Origin: Zea mays
Lineage: Eukaryota; Streptophyta; Magnoliopsida; Poales; Poaceae
DNA: 64,000 nucleotides
Direction of reading: 5' to 3'
Assembly (NCBI RefSeq): GCF_902167145.1
Contig: NC_050098.1
Coordinates: 133,932,207-133,996,206 of the forward strand
This document shows positions 47,042 through 56,888 of this stretch, one piece after another. How positions within the stretch are numbered: position 1 is the stretch's first letter; the number at the start of each line of letters is the position of its first letter. Both the position numbers and the translations under genes were made by a program. The notes under the pieces were generated by a model. That model worked only from the letters and a program-made list of their open reading frames with translations, had not been told where the DNA came from and made no database searches.

Positions 47042-48684
47042 AATGTCAAATGGTGGTGTCAAGCTTGCATTGCATATTTAAATTACTTGTATTGCATCTA
47101 GGGCTTGTCTAACCTAGTTGAGATAACCGCCAATAAAGCGAGTGAAAAAGCTTAACTCGGGTCAAACCTGACAAGTCTTAGTCTTTAAGCTTTTAGCACT
47201 TAAATTCTTTCTTTTTATGCAATTATTGGTTCTTGAAATATGCATGAGGTACTGCACTTAGGGGGAGTATTCAAAACTCAAATCACTCTTGAAAACCCCT
47301 AGTGCAAGCCCAAATGCAAATTTCACCATTTGCCTATTTTCTCTAAAAATTATCTAGCCTATGGCAAAATATTTTGAAAAATATATGAGGGAGCCAATAC
47401 CTGTCCCAACAAGTGTTATTTTGTGTGATTATAAGTTGGGATTTGGTTTGGTTAGGAGTCAGATAGAAAAATTCAAAATTTTCCAAACTCCCCTCTGTCT
47501 GGGCTCACCGGACAGTCCGGTGTGCACCGGACACTGCACTGTGCAATGTCCGGTGAACCGGCAGCCGCGCGCTAAAAGTCATTTTCCTGTGCGCTGTCCG
47601 GTGGTTCACCGGACAGCTACTGTGCGCTGTCCGGTGTGCACCAGACAGCCACTGTAGACTGTCCGGTGTGCCCATCTCGCGTTTTAAAAAACGGCCTCCA
47701 GCCCGAGCCGAGCCAGAGGCTCTCTGCTTCCTCTCCTTGCCGCCCACAGCTCTCTGTTCTGGCGATTCTCTCCTTCTCCGCCGGCGATCTCCAGCCACCG
47801 GCGGCTACCATCTCCGGCGATCTTCCGGCGATCTCGCCAGGCTCTCCTTCCCCCTCGGTGAGCTGATCCATTTCCCCTGCCTCTCCTTCCCTCTGTCTCT
47901 TAGGCAGTGAACACCCCTTTTGCAAATCTTTCAAAATTCTGTGAAATCCCATGCATCCAGTTGGTGGATTGTGTTCCCTTGTCCCTATTTCATATCCCTG
48001 CAGGTCCTTGGCTCCTTCGGGAGGGTATTCCTACCTCAAATGGCCAATTTCCAAAAACCCTAAATCCCCGCACACCACGTGCTCGGTGAAATGCCCAAAC
48101 CAGCCAAACTTGCTCCAATTGAACCCAAATTTTTCAGGCACTTTCACAACACTTCCAGCATCATCCTTGCCAAATTTCACACCAATCCGAGATCCCAGGC
48201 TTAGATTTCACCAAAATTCCCGTTTTGCGCGATCGTTTCAGAGCCGAGTGCCCAAAACCCTATTTCTTCGCCTAAATTCAAACCAAGCACTCACTTCACT
48301 AATATTCACCTATATAAACCTATTCGTGAAGTCTCGGCTCAATCCCATATCGTTTCGTGCCTCAATTCGAATTCCAATCATCCTATGTCTCTATTTGTCT
48401 GTCAAACGCCGTTTTCACATCGTTTGACTTATCGATCGTCCCGTCTCGTGCCATATCTCTTTTTGTATGTATTTCTTCACATGCTTATGACTATGTGACT
48501 AATACGTGCTCACCTCTTCTGTCATTTCAGTGACCTTGTGTGACCGTGTGCCGTCTCCCGTCCTGCCTGGATCGTCACCTCTCGTGTGAGCTTTCCAGGT
48601 AGACATCTCTCTATCTGCTAAATCTCTCAGTCACTTTTGCTCTGTGCTTAGTCTCTCTATCTCATTTGCAGACATTAGTTCAGG
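47042..48684 (+). other. pol-ORF3 spacer with U3-like palindrome cluster
   Basis: 1.64 kb without a long ORF. At 47507-47665 it holds CACCGGACAGTCCGGTG and related half-sites like those of the LTR U3. It is followed by a C/T-rich leader (47700-47857), a possible splice donor CCTCG/GTGAGC at 47858 and a possible acceptor TTTGCAG at 48665-48671, 13 bp before the ORF3 start. This reads like a promoter, leader exon and 814-bp intron for ORF3 (inference). Confidence 0.55.
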
Positions 48685-50847
48685 ATGCCGCGCACGAAGA
48701 ATGCGTCGGCGTCAGGGGGTGGCGATGACGAGGACCCTCGTCGCCCCTTCAGGCAGGTGAAGGGCAAGACTGTCTTTTTGGAGCAGCAGGAAGGCCGCAA
48801 GAAGCGGCGTTCGGACAGAGAGGCTCGTGCAGCAGCAGCAGCTGCAGCAGCCGCTGCGCAAGCAGCACTTGGAGATCAGCCGGATGTTCCATCAGATCAG
48901 ATTGCTTTCCGTGCTCGTCGTCTCGCCTCCCGGTCTCGCTCCTCCACTCACACCTCCGCTTCCACTCCGCCACCCACTCTGCCTGCTCCAATCACTCCTA
49001 TTGCTCCATCCACCTCCACCGCCATACCCACTACCAGCACTACGCCAGCTTCCACTGCTTCCCCTGCCCCCGCTCCCGCTTCAGCTCCTCCTGTCCCTCC
49101 TCCTCGCTTCCGGGAGTGTGATGAGACTGAGGTCCGTCCTCTTGCTTCGGATCCTCGTCTGTTTGATCTTCAGCGCGCTACTGCAGCACGGGTACGTCGG
49201 TTCAGGTACGTACCCGTGGAGTCCTGGCTACCAGCTCAGCGAGACCTAGCAGCAGGTGTTCTATTCAGCACACGGATTCAGGAGTCATTCTTCAGAGCTC
49301 AGTTGTCTGCTCAGATAGCGCTGCGAGTGCACCGCCTATTGGATCTTCCAACTTTTTTGCTAGCAGCCGGTGCTGAGTCTGAGGCGCATCTCACCTATCT
49401 GCCAGGCCTCCTGACCCTTCTGACTATCAGCGGCAGATATGTTGAGGAGTGGGTCCGCGTCTTCTACGCCTCTGTTTGGATTGACCCGGATCATCACTGG
49501 ATGAGGTTCCGATTTGAGCGCGAGGATGTCACGATCACTGCCAGTCAGATCCGACAGCTATTTGGATTCCCTGAGTCGACGACTCGCCTTCACAGCCTCT
49601 GCTACGGCACTTCAGATCCTCCACGTCGCCCTCACGGCGGTGTGGCTCCAGGGACAGCTCACGTCGCGGCTCTGTTCCGCCTGCCTTTCACAGATGGGTC
49701 GCGACGTTCACCAGCAGACTTTACTACAGCAGCAAAGTACTTATATGAGCTCATCAGACGGACACTCCTGCCGAGGATGGGATACAGGGAGGCTACCACT
49801 CATATTCAGCTTTGGCTCCTTGGTGCCCTGGTATCCCACTCACAGTTTGATGTTGTGGACTTCCTGATCTGTGAGATCGAGGACACTGTTCTGGATGGGA
49901 TTCGTGCTCGTCGGCAGTTACCTTATGCTCACTACTTATGCCACATCTTTGCGCAGCTGATTCAGCCACCTCGATTTCAGAGCACTCTTGAGGCCTCACG
50001 CCTTGTGTTTGGATCTTACCGCCCTGCTCCTGAGATTCCAGTGCCAGCTTCTGCTTCTGTGTTTGACTCTCAGGCCGAGGATGCAGCTCTACGACAGTTT
50101 GACACTCAGGGTATAGCAGTTGATGATGATGATGATGATGATGATTTTGGGGTTCATCCTCCGCCTCCGCCTCCTATGCCTCCACGCTCACATGATCATG
50201 AGGCTGGGAGTTCTAGTGCTGCCCCTCCTCATCCTCAGGCTATGGACCCTGCCCTTGCTTCGATTCTTCAGACTCTCACCCAGCAGCAGCAGACTCTCAC
50301 CCAGCAGCAGGCTCTCCTGGCAGCCGAGCAGGCTCGTTTATCCGACAGGATGCTCTCGATGTTTCAGAGCATGCAGGACAGGCAGGATGCACTTCAGCAG
50401 CAGCTTATTCAGGATAGGGCAGAGAATAGGGCATTCATGGCTCTCATGCTCCAGCATTCTGGTATCTCAGCACCTCCGGTTCAGTCTGCTCCGCCTCCAC
50501 CGCTTCACGCTCCAGTGGTGCCTTCGATCTTGTCTGGACCCCCTGCTGGTACCTCTCCGCTCCGGCCGGTCACTTTGGCGTTCACCTCTCCGGCTCTCAG
50601 CTCTATCTGTCCGCAGCCGTCAGTGCCACCAGCATCTGCTGTTACCACTACCGCTGTGGCAGTATCTGTGACCGCTTCTGTTCCGGTAGCTCCTGCAGCG
50701 CGGCCTCCGTCCGAGTCAGTACCAGCTCCAGCTTCTACCGCAGATCCTAGATCCGAGACTGACTCTGACCCTCCGTCGGCGTTCGCTCTGCTACCTCGAC
50801 CTCGACCGGATGCGCCCCCGCCGCCTCCTCCTGCTTCAGGTGTTTAG
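48685..50847 (+). CDS. Third ORF of the SIRE-like element, unknown function
   Basis: An intact 720-aa ORF in the place where SIRE relatives carry an envelope-like gene. It begins MPRTKNASASGGGDDEDPRR, with a basic nuclear-signal-like stretch (EGRKKRRSDREAR, about 36-48). An A/S/T/P-rich region follows, then a folded part (about 145-460: WVRVFYASVWIDPDHHWMRF, ITASQIRQLFGFP, LLPRMGYREA) reminiscent of the plant mobile/putative plant transposon protein domain. After that come an Asp run (GAT repeat), a P-rich part, a Q-rich coiled coil (LTQQQQTLTQQQALL, QSMQDRQDALQQQL) and a P-rich tail. I see no signal peptide or transmembrane helix, so an envelope role is not supported. Confidence 0.75.
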   Translation: MPRTKNASASGGGDDEDPRRPFRQVKGKTVFLEQQEGRKKRRSDREARAAAAAAAAAAQAALGDQPDVPSDQIAFRARRLASRSRSSTHTSASTPPPTLPAPITPIAPSTSTAIPTTSTTPASTASPAPAPASAPPVPPPRFRECDETEVRPLASDPRLFDLQRATAARVRRFRYVPVESWLPAQRDLAAGVLFSTRIQESFFRAQLSAQIALRVHRLLDLPTFLLAAGAESEAHLTYLPGLLTLLTISGRYVEEWVRVFYASVWIDPDHHWMRFRFEREDVTITASQIRQLFGFPESTTRLHSLCYGTSDPPRRPHGGVAPGTAHVAALFRLPFTDGSRRSPADFTTAAKYLYELIRRTLLPRMGYREATTHIQLWLLGALVSHSQFDVVDFLICEIEDTVLDGIRARRQLPYAHYLCHIFAQLIQPPRFQSTLEASRLVFGSYRPAPEIPVPASASVFDSQAEDAALRQFDTQGIAVDDDDDDDDFGVHPPPPPPMPPRSHDHEAGSSSAAPPHPQAMDPALASILQTLTQQQQTLTQQQALLAAEQARLSDRMLSMFQSMQDRQDALQQQLIQDRAENRAFMALMLQHSGISAPPVQSAPPPPLHAPVVPSILSGPPAGTSPLRPVTLAFTSPALSSICPQPSVPPASAVTTTAVAVSVTASVPVAPAARPPSESVPAPASTADPRSETDSDPPSAFALLPRPRPDAPPPPPPASGV

Positions 50848-50889
50848 GTTCAGGTCCCTTTTGGTGTTTGACGCCAAAGGGGGAGAGAT

Positions 50890-51001
50890 ATGAGTTGTGA
50901 GAGCTAGGGGGAGTTAGAGAGTTAGTAGAGAGTCAGAGTCATTTTATGAGTTGTGAGAGCTAGGGGGAGTTAGAGAGTTAGTAGAGAGTCAGAGTCATTT
51001 T
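50890..51001 (+). repeat. 56-bp tandem duplication in the element tail, main copy
   Basis: Same doublet as at 39527-39638, again purine-rich, between ORF3 and the 3' LTR. Confidence 0.8.
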
Positions 51002-51328
51002 GATGTAATATGTGTGCCTGCTACTCTCTGTACTAGCTTGATGTGTTTTTGGCTCACAAACTCGTCATATACTCTCGTTGCGTATGATTGACTGTGTGTA
51101 TTATATTTTCACCTTATATTTTATCACCAGTCTTCTAGCTCTTGTTTCATTAATTTGACTTCACTTTTATATGAACAAGAATCTTATGATGTGTATGCGC
51201 TCACTCTTATTTTATGGTACACATTCCTTCTGTCAAAGATTACTGAGTATAACTAACCATTCTTTCTATTGACAGAATCTTCAAAACAAACTACTCTCAC
51301 AAAACTTGTAGGGTTGTCATCAATCACC

Positions 51329-51342
51329 AAAAAGGGGGAGAT
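51329..51342 (+). other. Polypurine tract of the SIRE-like element
   Basis: AAAAAGGGGGAGAT directly before the LTR start at 51343. The preceding bases CATCAATCACC match those of the gag-only element. The copy at 39966-39979 precedes the second LTR. Confidence 0.88.
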
Positions 51343-52826
51343 TGAAAGCATCTAGGCCCCTGGTTGGTTTTAGTGATTAATGACAACGTAATATTATATG
51401 TGACTAACGTGTGTTTTGCAGAGACAAATGGTAAGTTAGGTCGCATGACAGGTAAAAGCACTACAATGTGAAAGCAATCCCGGAGATAAGAACTCGAAGC
51501 GACGGCTAAAACAACGGAACAAAAGGTGAAGGTCTACGGAGTCCGAGTGTCAAGGAGATGTGGACACTCGCGATTTAGTTAGGTCTTTTATTCTCTTTTA
51601 GCCGTACTATAAAGAGGGGTTGTCGATGAGTAGTTTGACCAAGAGAGTTCTAGTGTAGTGTTGGTGCACAATCACACTCATATACAGTGCTAGGTGTCAC
51701 TCTAGAACTCACACACAAGTTAGAGCAAAAACCGATTTGAAAATAAGCTGAAAAACAAGAGTTAGGGTTTCTGGCTTAGGGGCACCGGACTGTCCGGTGT
51801 GCACCGGACTGTCCGGTGCACCCTCTGCCAGGTGGGGCCAGGCTGGTCCACGGCAGTGTCTTCCCTTCGCAGAAACCCGAGAGCGCAGTGTTCTGAGTTG
51901 AATTTTAGTGGTGCACCGGACACCGCACCGGACTGTCCGGTGTGCACCGGACAGTAGACTGTTCACTGTCCGGTGCGCCATGAGTCCAACGGCTCTCTGT
52001 CAGAACTAGCCGTTCGAAGTGACCGTTGGCGCACCGGTGGCGCACCGTTGGCGCACCGGACTGTCCGGTGCGCCATCGCGCAGCACATTGCCTGTAACGG
52101 CTAGTTGGTGGGTGAGGGCTATTTATACCCCCTCCACCCACCATATTCAATGTCTTGCACTCCACATTTATTCCAGCACCTTGGTAGAGTATTGCAAGCA
52201 CCAAAAGCCTAGTGAGGAGATTAGAGAATCATAATCCGCGCTTGTTCCTCATTAGCGCTAGTGAGAGCCACCTAGAGCACACACCACTTGCATTAGGCTT
52301 CTCTTGGTCAAGCGAAAGTCTATGGCTTGTTACTCTTGGTGATCGGCATCACCTAGACGGCTTGGTGGCGTTGGGAGCTCGGTGATCACCGTGAAGATCT
52401 TGTTGGTGACCCGACTCAAGTTTGTAAGCGGTCTCGAGGGATCCACCGCGCCGGAGTGGCAAAGGATCATCTCGTAGTGAGCACTTGGTTCTTGCGAGGA
52501 CCAAGGGGGAGCAATACCCTTGCGCGGGTGCTCCAACGAGGACTAGTGGAGAGTGCCGACTCTTCGATACCTCGGGAAAAATTGGAGGAGTCTTCTAAAC
52601 TTTGCTTTACATTCCGCACTTAATTCAAGCACTTTTCATTGTGTATTTGTTTAGCAAGTATTTGAAGTATTATCTTAGCTTTGTTACATTTCTAGTATTA
52701 TTTTCTTAGTGCTAGTTGTTGGGGGTGAAGTTGGGCTCTTGCTTAGCTCTTGCTTAGGTTTTAATTAGTGTTGATTTTTAGAAAAGCCCAATTCACCCCC
52801 CCCTCTTGGGCATCGTGATCCTTTCA
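51343..52826 (+). repeat. Third LTR, 3' LTR of the intact SIRE-like copy
   Basis: 1484 bp. The few differences from 39980-41464 include CATTAGGCTTC against CATTAGACTTC and poly-C/poly-G lengths. It ends CCTTTCA, followed by TCTAG. Confidence 0.92.
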
Positions 52827-52840
52827 TCTAGCTAGTCCAA

Positions 52841-52969
52841 ATGGATGTTATGTCGCCGCTGAGGGGTGAAAATACGACGCCAAAAGAACTTCCGGTTGAC
52901 GTGCTGCTGGCCAGTCTACACAAAGCGGTGGAGGGCCTCAACGCAGCAGCTACGGATGGACTCTGTTGA
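52841..52969 (+). CDS. Orphan exon-like ORF cut by a gypsy LTR
   Basis: Starts at ATG 52841 in a strong start context (CCAAATGGA) and reads MDVMSPLRGENTTPKELPVD and on to LNAAATDGL, 41 codons, until the foreign LTR at 52964 adds Cys and a stop. Its upstream sequence lies left of the copia array (38160-38266), which inserted 10 bp before the ATG. Removing the array leaves a plausible 5' leader ending GTCTAGCTAGTCCAA. I do not recognise the protein. It may be the first exon of a host gene hit by two insertions. Confidence 0.4.
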   Translation: MDVMSPLRGENTTPKELPVDVLLASLHKAVEGLNAAATDGLC

Positions 52970-53562
52970 CACCTTTTTTGGGCGCCAAACACTCAACAAA
53001 AGTCGGCGGCGGTGCTCTCTGCAGAGGCGCGGACGGTCCGCGACCTAGCGTAGGGCTTGGGTTTCCTGCCTACAGACCGGACGGTCCGCGCGTGTGCAGG
53101 GGCGGCGGAAGTCGTCGGCGGGGCCTGGATCTCGCTCCCGGGAGGGACCCCGTCGGGGAGGAGAGATCCTAGGGGATGTCTAGGCTCGGGCAGACCGACC
53201 TAGACTCCTCTAATCGACGTAGAGCCGAAGAGAAGCGGAGAATTTGGGGATTGGAATACTAAACTAGAGCTACTCCTAATGCATAAGGTAAAAACGAGAA
53301 ATATACTTGATTTGATCGATTGTTGGGGGTTCAATCGGTCGTAGCCCTTCATCTATATAAAGGGGGAGGTCTGGACCCGCTTCAAATTGTTTCCCGAGTT
53401 AATCCCATGGTTTTAGGTAACAAATCCAGCGAGAAACTAGGAACCCTAACTGACTCTGCGCACGCGCGGACCGTCCGCGCCACCACCGCGGACAGTCCGG
53501 ACCGCGGTCCGTCCGTCCTCAGGGCCGGACCGTCCGCTAGGCTCTTTTTGGTTTCCAACGTA
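52964..53562 (-). repeat. 3' LTR of the pol-less gypsy element
   Basis: 599 bp. On the minus strand it starts TACGTTGGAAACC (a TG to TA change) after a purine tract AAAAGGCAGGGGAGCA and ends AAGGTGTCAACA. It has CGGACGGTCCG/CGGACCGTCCG palindromes at 53026-53090 and 53462-53535 and a TATATA core at 53354-53361 that could be read on either strand. Confidence 0.65.
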
Positions 53563-53724
53563 TGCTCCCCTGCCTTTTGGTGAAGGTTGACAAACCAAAA
53601 GTATATGAACTAAACCTGATGTAAGTCACCGGCTTTTCAAAATGGAGATCATTCAATAAAGCACCAATGTATAAAGGACGTTTCAGATTGTATCTTCCTC
53701 GGCCATGACCATTTGATCAATGGA

Positions 53725-55110
53725 TCAAAAGGAATATAATGGAGGTGCCCCCCAGTCTAGATAGACAAAGGGACTATATATGTGCCATGGATTCATAGTC
53801 GTACCATTCCATATTTGAACAGGATAATATACCGACGATGAATAAACGGGTGGAAAGTACCCTGGTCTCATAGGATGAACAGGCGGTGCTTGTTGTGTCG
53901 CCTTTCGGGCCATTTTGTTCGGTCGTTTCGTTTTAGCAGGTGACCGGGGTTTCTTCGTTGACCGATCACATGGAGCAGTCTTGTTGCTAGCACTTTTGGC
54001 TAGCAATTGATCAAAAGTAGGACTAGCTTTTACTAGCCGACCATGTGCGTCATGTTGGCTTTGCCCTCGTGTCTCTTTCCTTACTTTGTGCGAACGCTGA
54101 TGCCTGTGGCCATGGGTGGACTGTCTGGCTGAGCCAGCCGGACCGTCTTTATGAGCACCGGACTACCCGCACGTAGGTGCTGGACCGTCCGCGATGCTCA
54201 GGTCAGGTTGTCGTGCTTGGCTCATTAATTGTGCCTGCCCCCCGGTGCCTCCGGACTTTTTAGCCTTATCGTCCGGAGCCTTTCGAGCAATCTCTTTTTG
54301 TGATATATTTGACATGCGAGGATTGCCAATGATGATATCTTTGCTTTTGCCTTTATCGGCCATTTCAGGCCGAACTAAGATCTTTTTGCATGCGATATCT
54401 ATTGAATTAACAGGAAATGGTTGTGTGTCCACTTGCATCTCCTGAAAAGCCAACCGACCCTCATTTATGGCCAATTGTACCTGTCGACGAAAAACATTAC
54501 AGTCATTGGTGGCATGAGAAAAAGAATTATGCCACTTACAATAATCAAGTGTCTTTAATTCATCTATAGGAGGGACACTATGAGTTAATTTAATATTGCC
54601 ATTTTTAAGTAGCTCGTCAAATATTTTATCGTATTTGGCAATATTAAAGGTAAATTTAATCTCTTCTTATCGATTCTTTTGAACAGGCTGTAAGGAAGAA
54701 CATGTCGAAGATTTGGCCTTTGTTGGCCAAATAAACTCAGCGGTATATACATCTACGGATTCATCATCTGAATTATCACGCTCTATTAGATGTATAGTAC
54801 GGGCGGCCGATTTTGACGTCTCTTTAAATCGGCTTTCACAAGCTAAAGCCCGTTGATGTAGCTGCGCTATCAAAAAGAACTGGGTCCCATCTAATTTATC
54901 TCTTAAGTAGGATAGCAACCCATTAAAAGCTAGCCATGCTAGCTCTTTGTCCGCGACATGGATCTGAAAGCATCGGTTTCTAGTGTCCCGGAACCTCCGG
55001 ATATAATCATTAACCGATTCTTCGTGTCCTTGTCGGACTGAAGCTAAGTCGGCTAGTCCTAATTCATATTCCCCGACAAAGAAATGTTCATGAAATTTAC
55101 TTTCTAACTC
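53725..55110 (-). pseudogene. Gag of the pol-less gypsy element
   Basis: One frame from 55110 to 53725 broken by several stops (near 54667 and 54163). It has a Retrotrans_gag capsid part (FHEHFFVGEYELGLADLASV, ESVNDYIRRFRDTRNRC, HQRALACESRF), then DELLKNGNIKLTHSVPPIDE, the Cys/His cluster YCKWHNSFSHATNDCNVFRR, and a P/K-rich tail ending WGAPPLYSF. No protease follows. It is a relic that probably depended on a relative with pol. Confidence 0.78.
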
Positions 55111-55534
55111 TGTCGGTACCCTAAAACTAGGGTACCCCTTGCTACTATATGAAGACGCAGTACCCACGCGGCTATCTTTGGTCGCGTGGTAAAGGAGCTG
55201 TGCGTGGGGCCAGACCGTGACTCACCCCAGCTTCGAGTGACTACTCTGGGCCAGCAACAGCACCCGACCCCACCACGTGGAGGGCTCCGGGGCCACCACG
55301 TGGCCAGAGAAGATGATATACCCCAAGGTATCAACAGTGAGTCCGGACCCCCATGGGAAAGTGTCGGACCCCTGTATATACAGATCGGGCCTCCGGGTAA
55401 GGTCCAAAACTTCCACGGGTGCAAACCGAACCCCTAGGATGGGATCCGGACCCCTCTGTGTGGGGTCCGGGCCGCTCACAGCAGGGTCCCGGGATTCTGG
55501 GACAGAGAATACCCGGACCTTAATCAAGGCCAGG
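55111..55534 (+). mobile_element. LTR fragment of a further retrotransposon
   Basis: Starts abruptly inside the gag with TGTCGGTACCCTAAAACTAG, a grass LTR start with an internal inverted pair GGTACCC/GGGTACC. It is rich in GGACCCC/GGGTCC and is itself cut at 55535 by the copia LTR. The end, the family and the strand of the element are not visible. Confidence 0.6.
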
Positions 55535-56838
55535 TGAAAGGGAAATGTGCCCTTGGGCCATTTCTATAATGTTTTGGTGATTAAGTGTCCAACACATATA
55601 TAGTAAGTGAGTTGCTATGTGCCAAACAAACAAAAAGTGCAAATCATATAACAAGGTACGTTTCTAGACTTAGTACATTGTTTTGAGTACTAATGTGTTT
55701 TGTCTAAGTGCTAGAAACAGTAAGAAAAGAATTGGAAAAAGACTTGGCTCTGTGCAGCCAACTCCAGCTGAGTCTGGCACACCGGACTGTCCGGTGGTGC
55801 ACCGGACAGTGTCTGGTGCGCCAGACTGGTCCGCGTGAAAAGGCCGCTCTCAGGACTCGACGGCGGCGTACGGCTAAAATTCACCGGACTGTCCGGTGAA
55901 TCATCCGCGGCGAACTCGTCGCCCTCGGGAAAAGCAAAGGGGCAACGTGGCTATAATTCACCGGACTGTCCGGTGGTGCACCGGACTGTCCGATGAGCCA
56001 ACGGTCGGCCGCACAATCTTCGCGTGACACGTGGTCGCGCCAATGGCCGGCAGGGGGCACCGGACTGTCCGATGCGCCAACTGCCCCCAAGGACCAACGG
56101 TCGGATGCGCCAGAAAAGGAAGGAGATCGCACACCGAACAACTACAGTGACTGTCCGGTGGTGCACCGGACTGTCCGGTGCACCATCCGATAGAAGGTAA
56201 GTTTGGCCTTCCAAGTTGGCCTCCAACGGCTCCTAGCTGCCTTGGGGCTATAAAAGGGACCCCTAGGCGCATGAAGGAGTCACCCAAGCATTCTCTAAGT
56301 ATTCAAAAGCATCCAGACTCCGCTCCCACGCATTTGATTCTCTGTGTTAGCGATTTGAGCTCCATTTGAGTTGCAAACTCTGTGTGTTGTACTTTGAGCT
56401 CAAGTTGTGACTTGTGTGCGTGGTTGTGCTGTGGATTTGAGTCTTGTGTGTGTTGCTCTCCCCTCCCTTACTTTTGTGCTTCTTTTGTGATCATCATTGT
56501 AAGGGCGAGAGGCTCCAAGTTGTGGAGATTCCTCGCAAACGGGAGAAAAACTAAGAAAGAAAGCCGTGGTATTCAAGTTGATCATTGGATCGCTTGAAAG
56601 GGGTTGAGTGCAATCCTCATCCATTGGGACGCCACAACGTGGAAGTAGGCAAGTGTTACTTGGCTGAACCACGGGATAAAAATCGCGTGTCTCGTGTGCT
56701 ACTTATTGTGATTGCTTTGTTCGCACGAGAACGTTTCTTAGCCACTTGACTACACTAACACTTATAACTAAGTTTTGTGGCTATTAGTGTTTGATTTTTA
56801 CAGGATCATCTATTCACCCCCCCTTCTAGGTGCTCTCA
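55535..56838 (+). repeat. 5' LTR of the older SIRE-like element
   Basis: 1304 bp, from TGAAAGGGAAATG to GTGCTCTCA. Palindromes CACCGGACTGTCCGGTG at 55780-55796 and 56164-56180 with others between, AACGG boxes at 56000, 56096 and 56223, and a TATA box CTATAAAAGG at 56248-56257. It ends in a poly-C run (ATTCACCCCCCC), as do the other copia LTRs. Confidence 0.9.
56248..56257 (+). promoter_or_regulatory. TATA box in the older SIRE-like LTR
   Basis: CTATAAAAGG, 68 bp after the last palindrome and 20 bp after a CCAACGGCTC box. It is the best TATA consensus among the copia LTRs here. Confidence 0.65.
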
Positions 56839-56840
56839 AT

Positions 56841-56856
56841 TGGTATCAGAGTCGTA
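56841..56856 (+). other. Primer-binding site of the older SIRE-like element
   Basis: TGGTATCAGAGTCGTA, two bases after the LTR. The first 11 bases match the initiator tRNA-Met primer. Confidence 0.85.
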
Positions 56857-56888
56857 CTCTTCATCTAAGGGACTAATCGCCCAAATAG

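Larger units (their letters stand above)
38267..52826 (+). mobile_element. Tandem three-LTR array of a SIRE-like copia element
   Basis: Flanked by TCTAG on both sides (38262-38266 and 52827-52831). Order: a truncated LTR (38267 to about 38962), then the 3' end of the third ORF and element tail (38974-39979), a full LTR (39980-41464), PBS, gag, pol, third ORF, PPT, and a full LTR (51343-52826). The left unit lost its PBS, gag, pol and most of ORF3. The single outer duplication indicates one insertion, later duplicated by unequal exchange between LTRs and then deleted (inference). Confidence 0.9.
52964..55110 (-). mobile_element. Gypsy element with gag but no pol
   Basis: The minus strand shows a gag region (55110 to 53725), about 140 bp of non-coding DNA, a purine tract and an LTR (53562 to 52964). 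PR, RT, RH and IN are absent between gag and the 3' LTR. The 5' LTR and gag N-terminus are missing because another LTR begins at 55111. The gag type (CKWHNSFSHATNDC motif) suits the large Tat-like or related gypsy families of maize (inference). Confidence 0.75.

Noticed and set aside
48749..48991. 80-codon minus-strand ORF opposite ORF3
   Set aside because: Shadow of the GC-biased coding strand of ORF3, no motif.
50120..50145. GAT repeat as a separate microsatellite feature
   Set aside because: It encodes the Asp run inside ORF3 and is described there.
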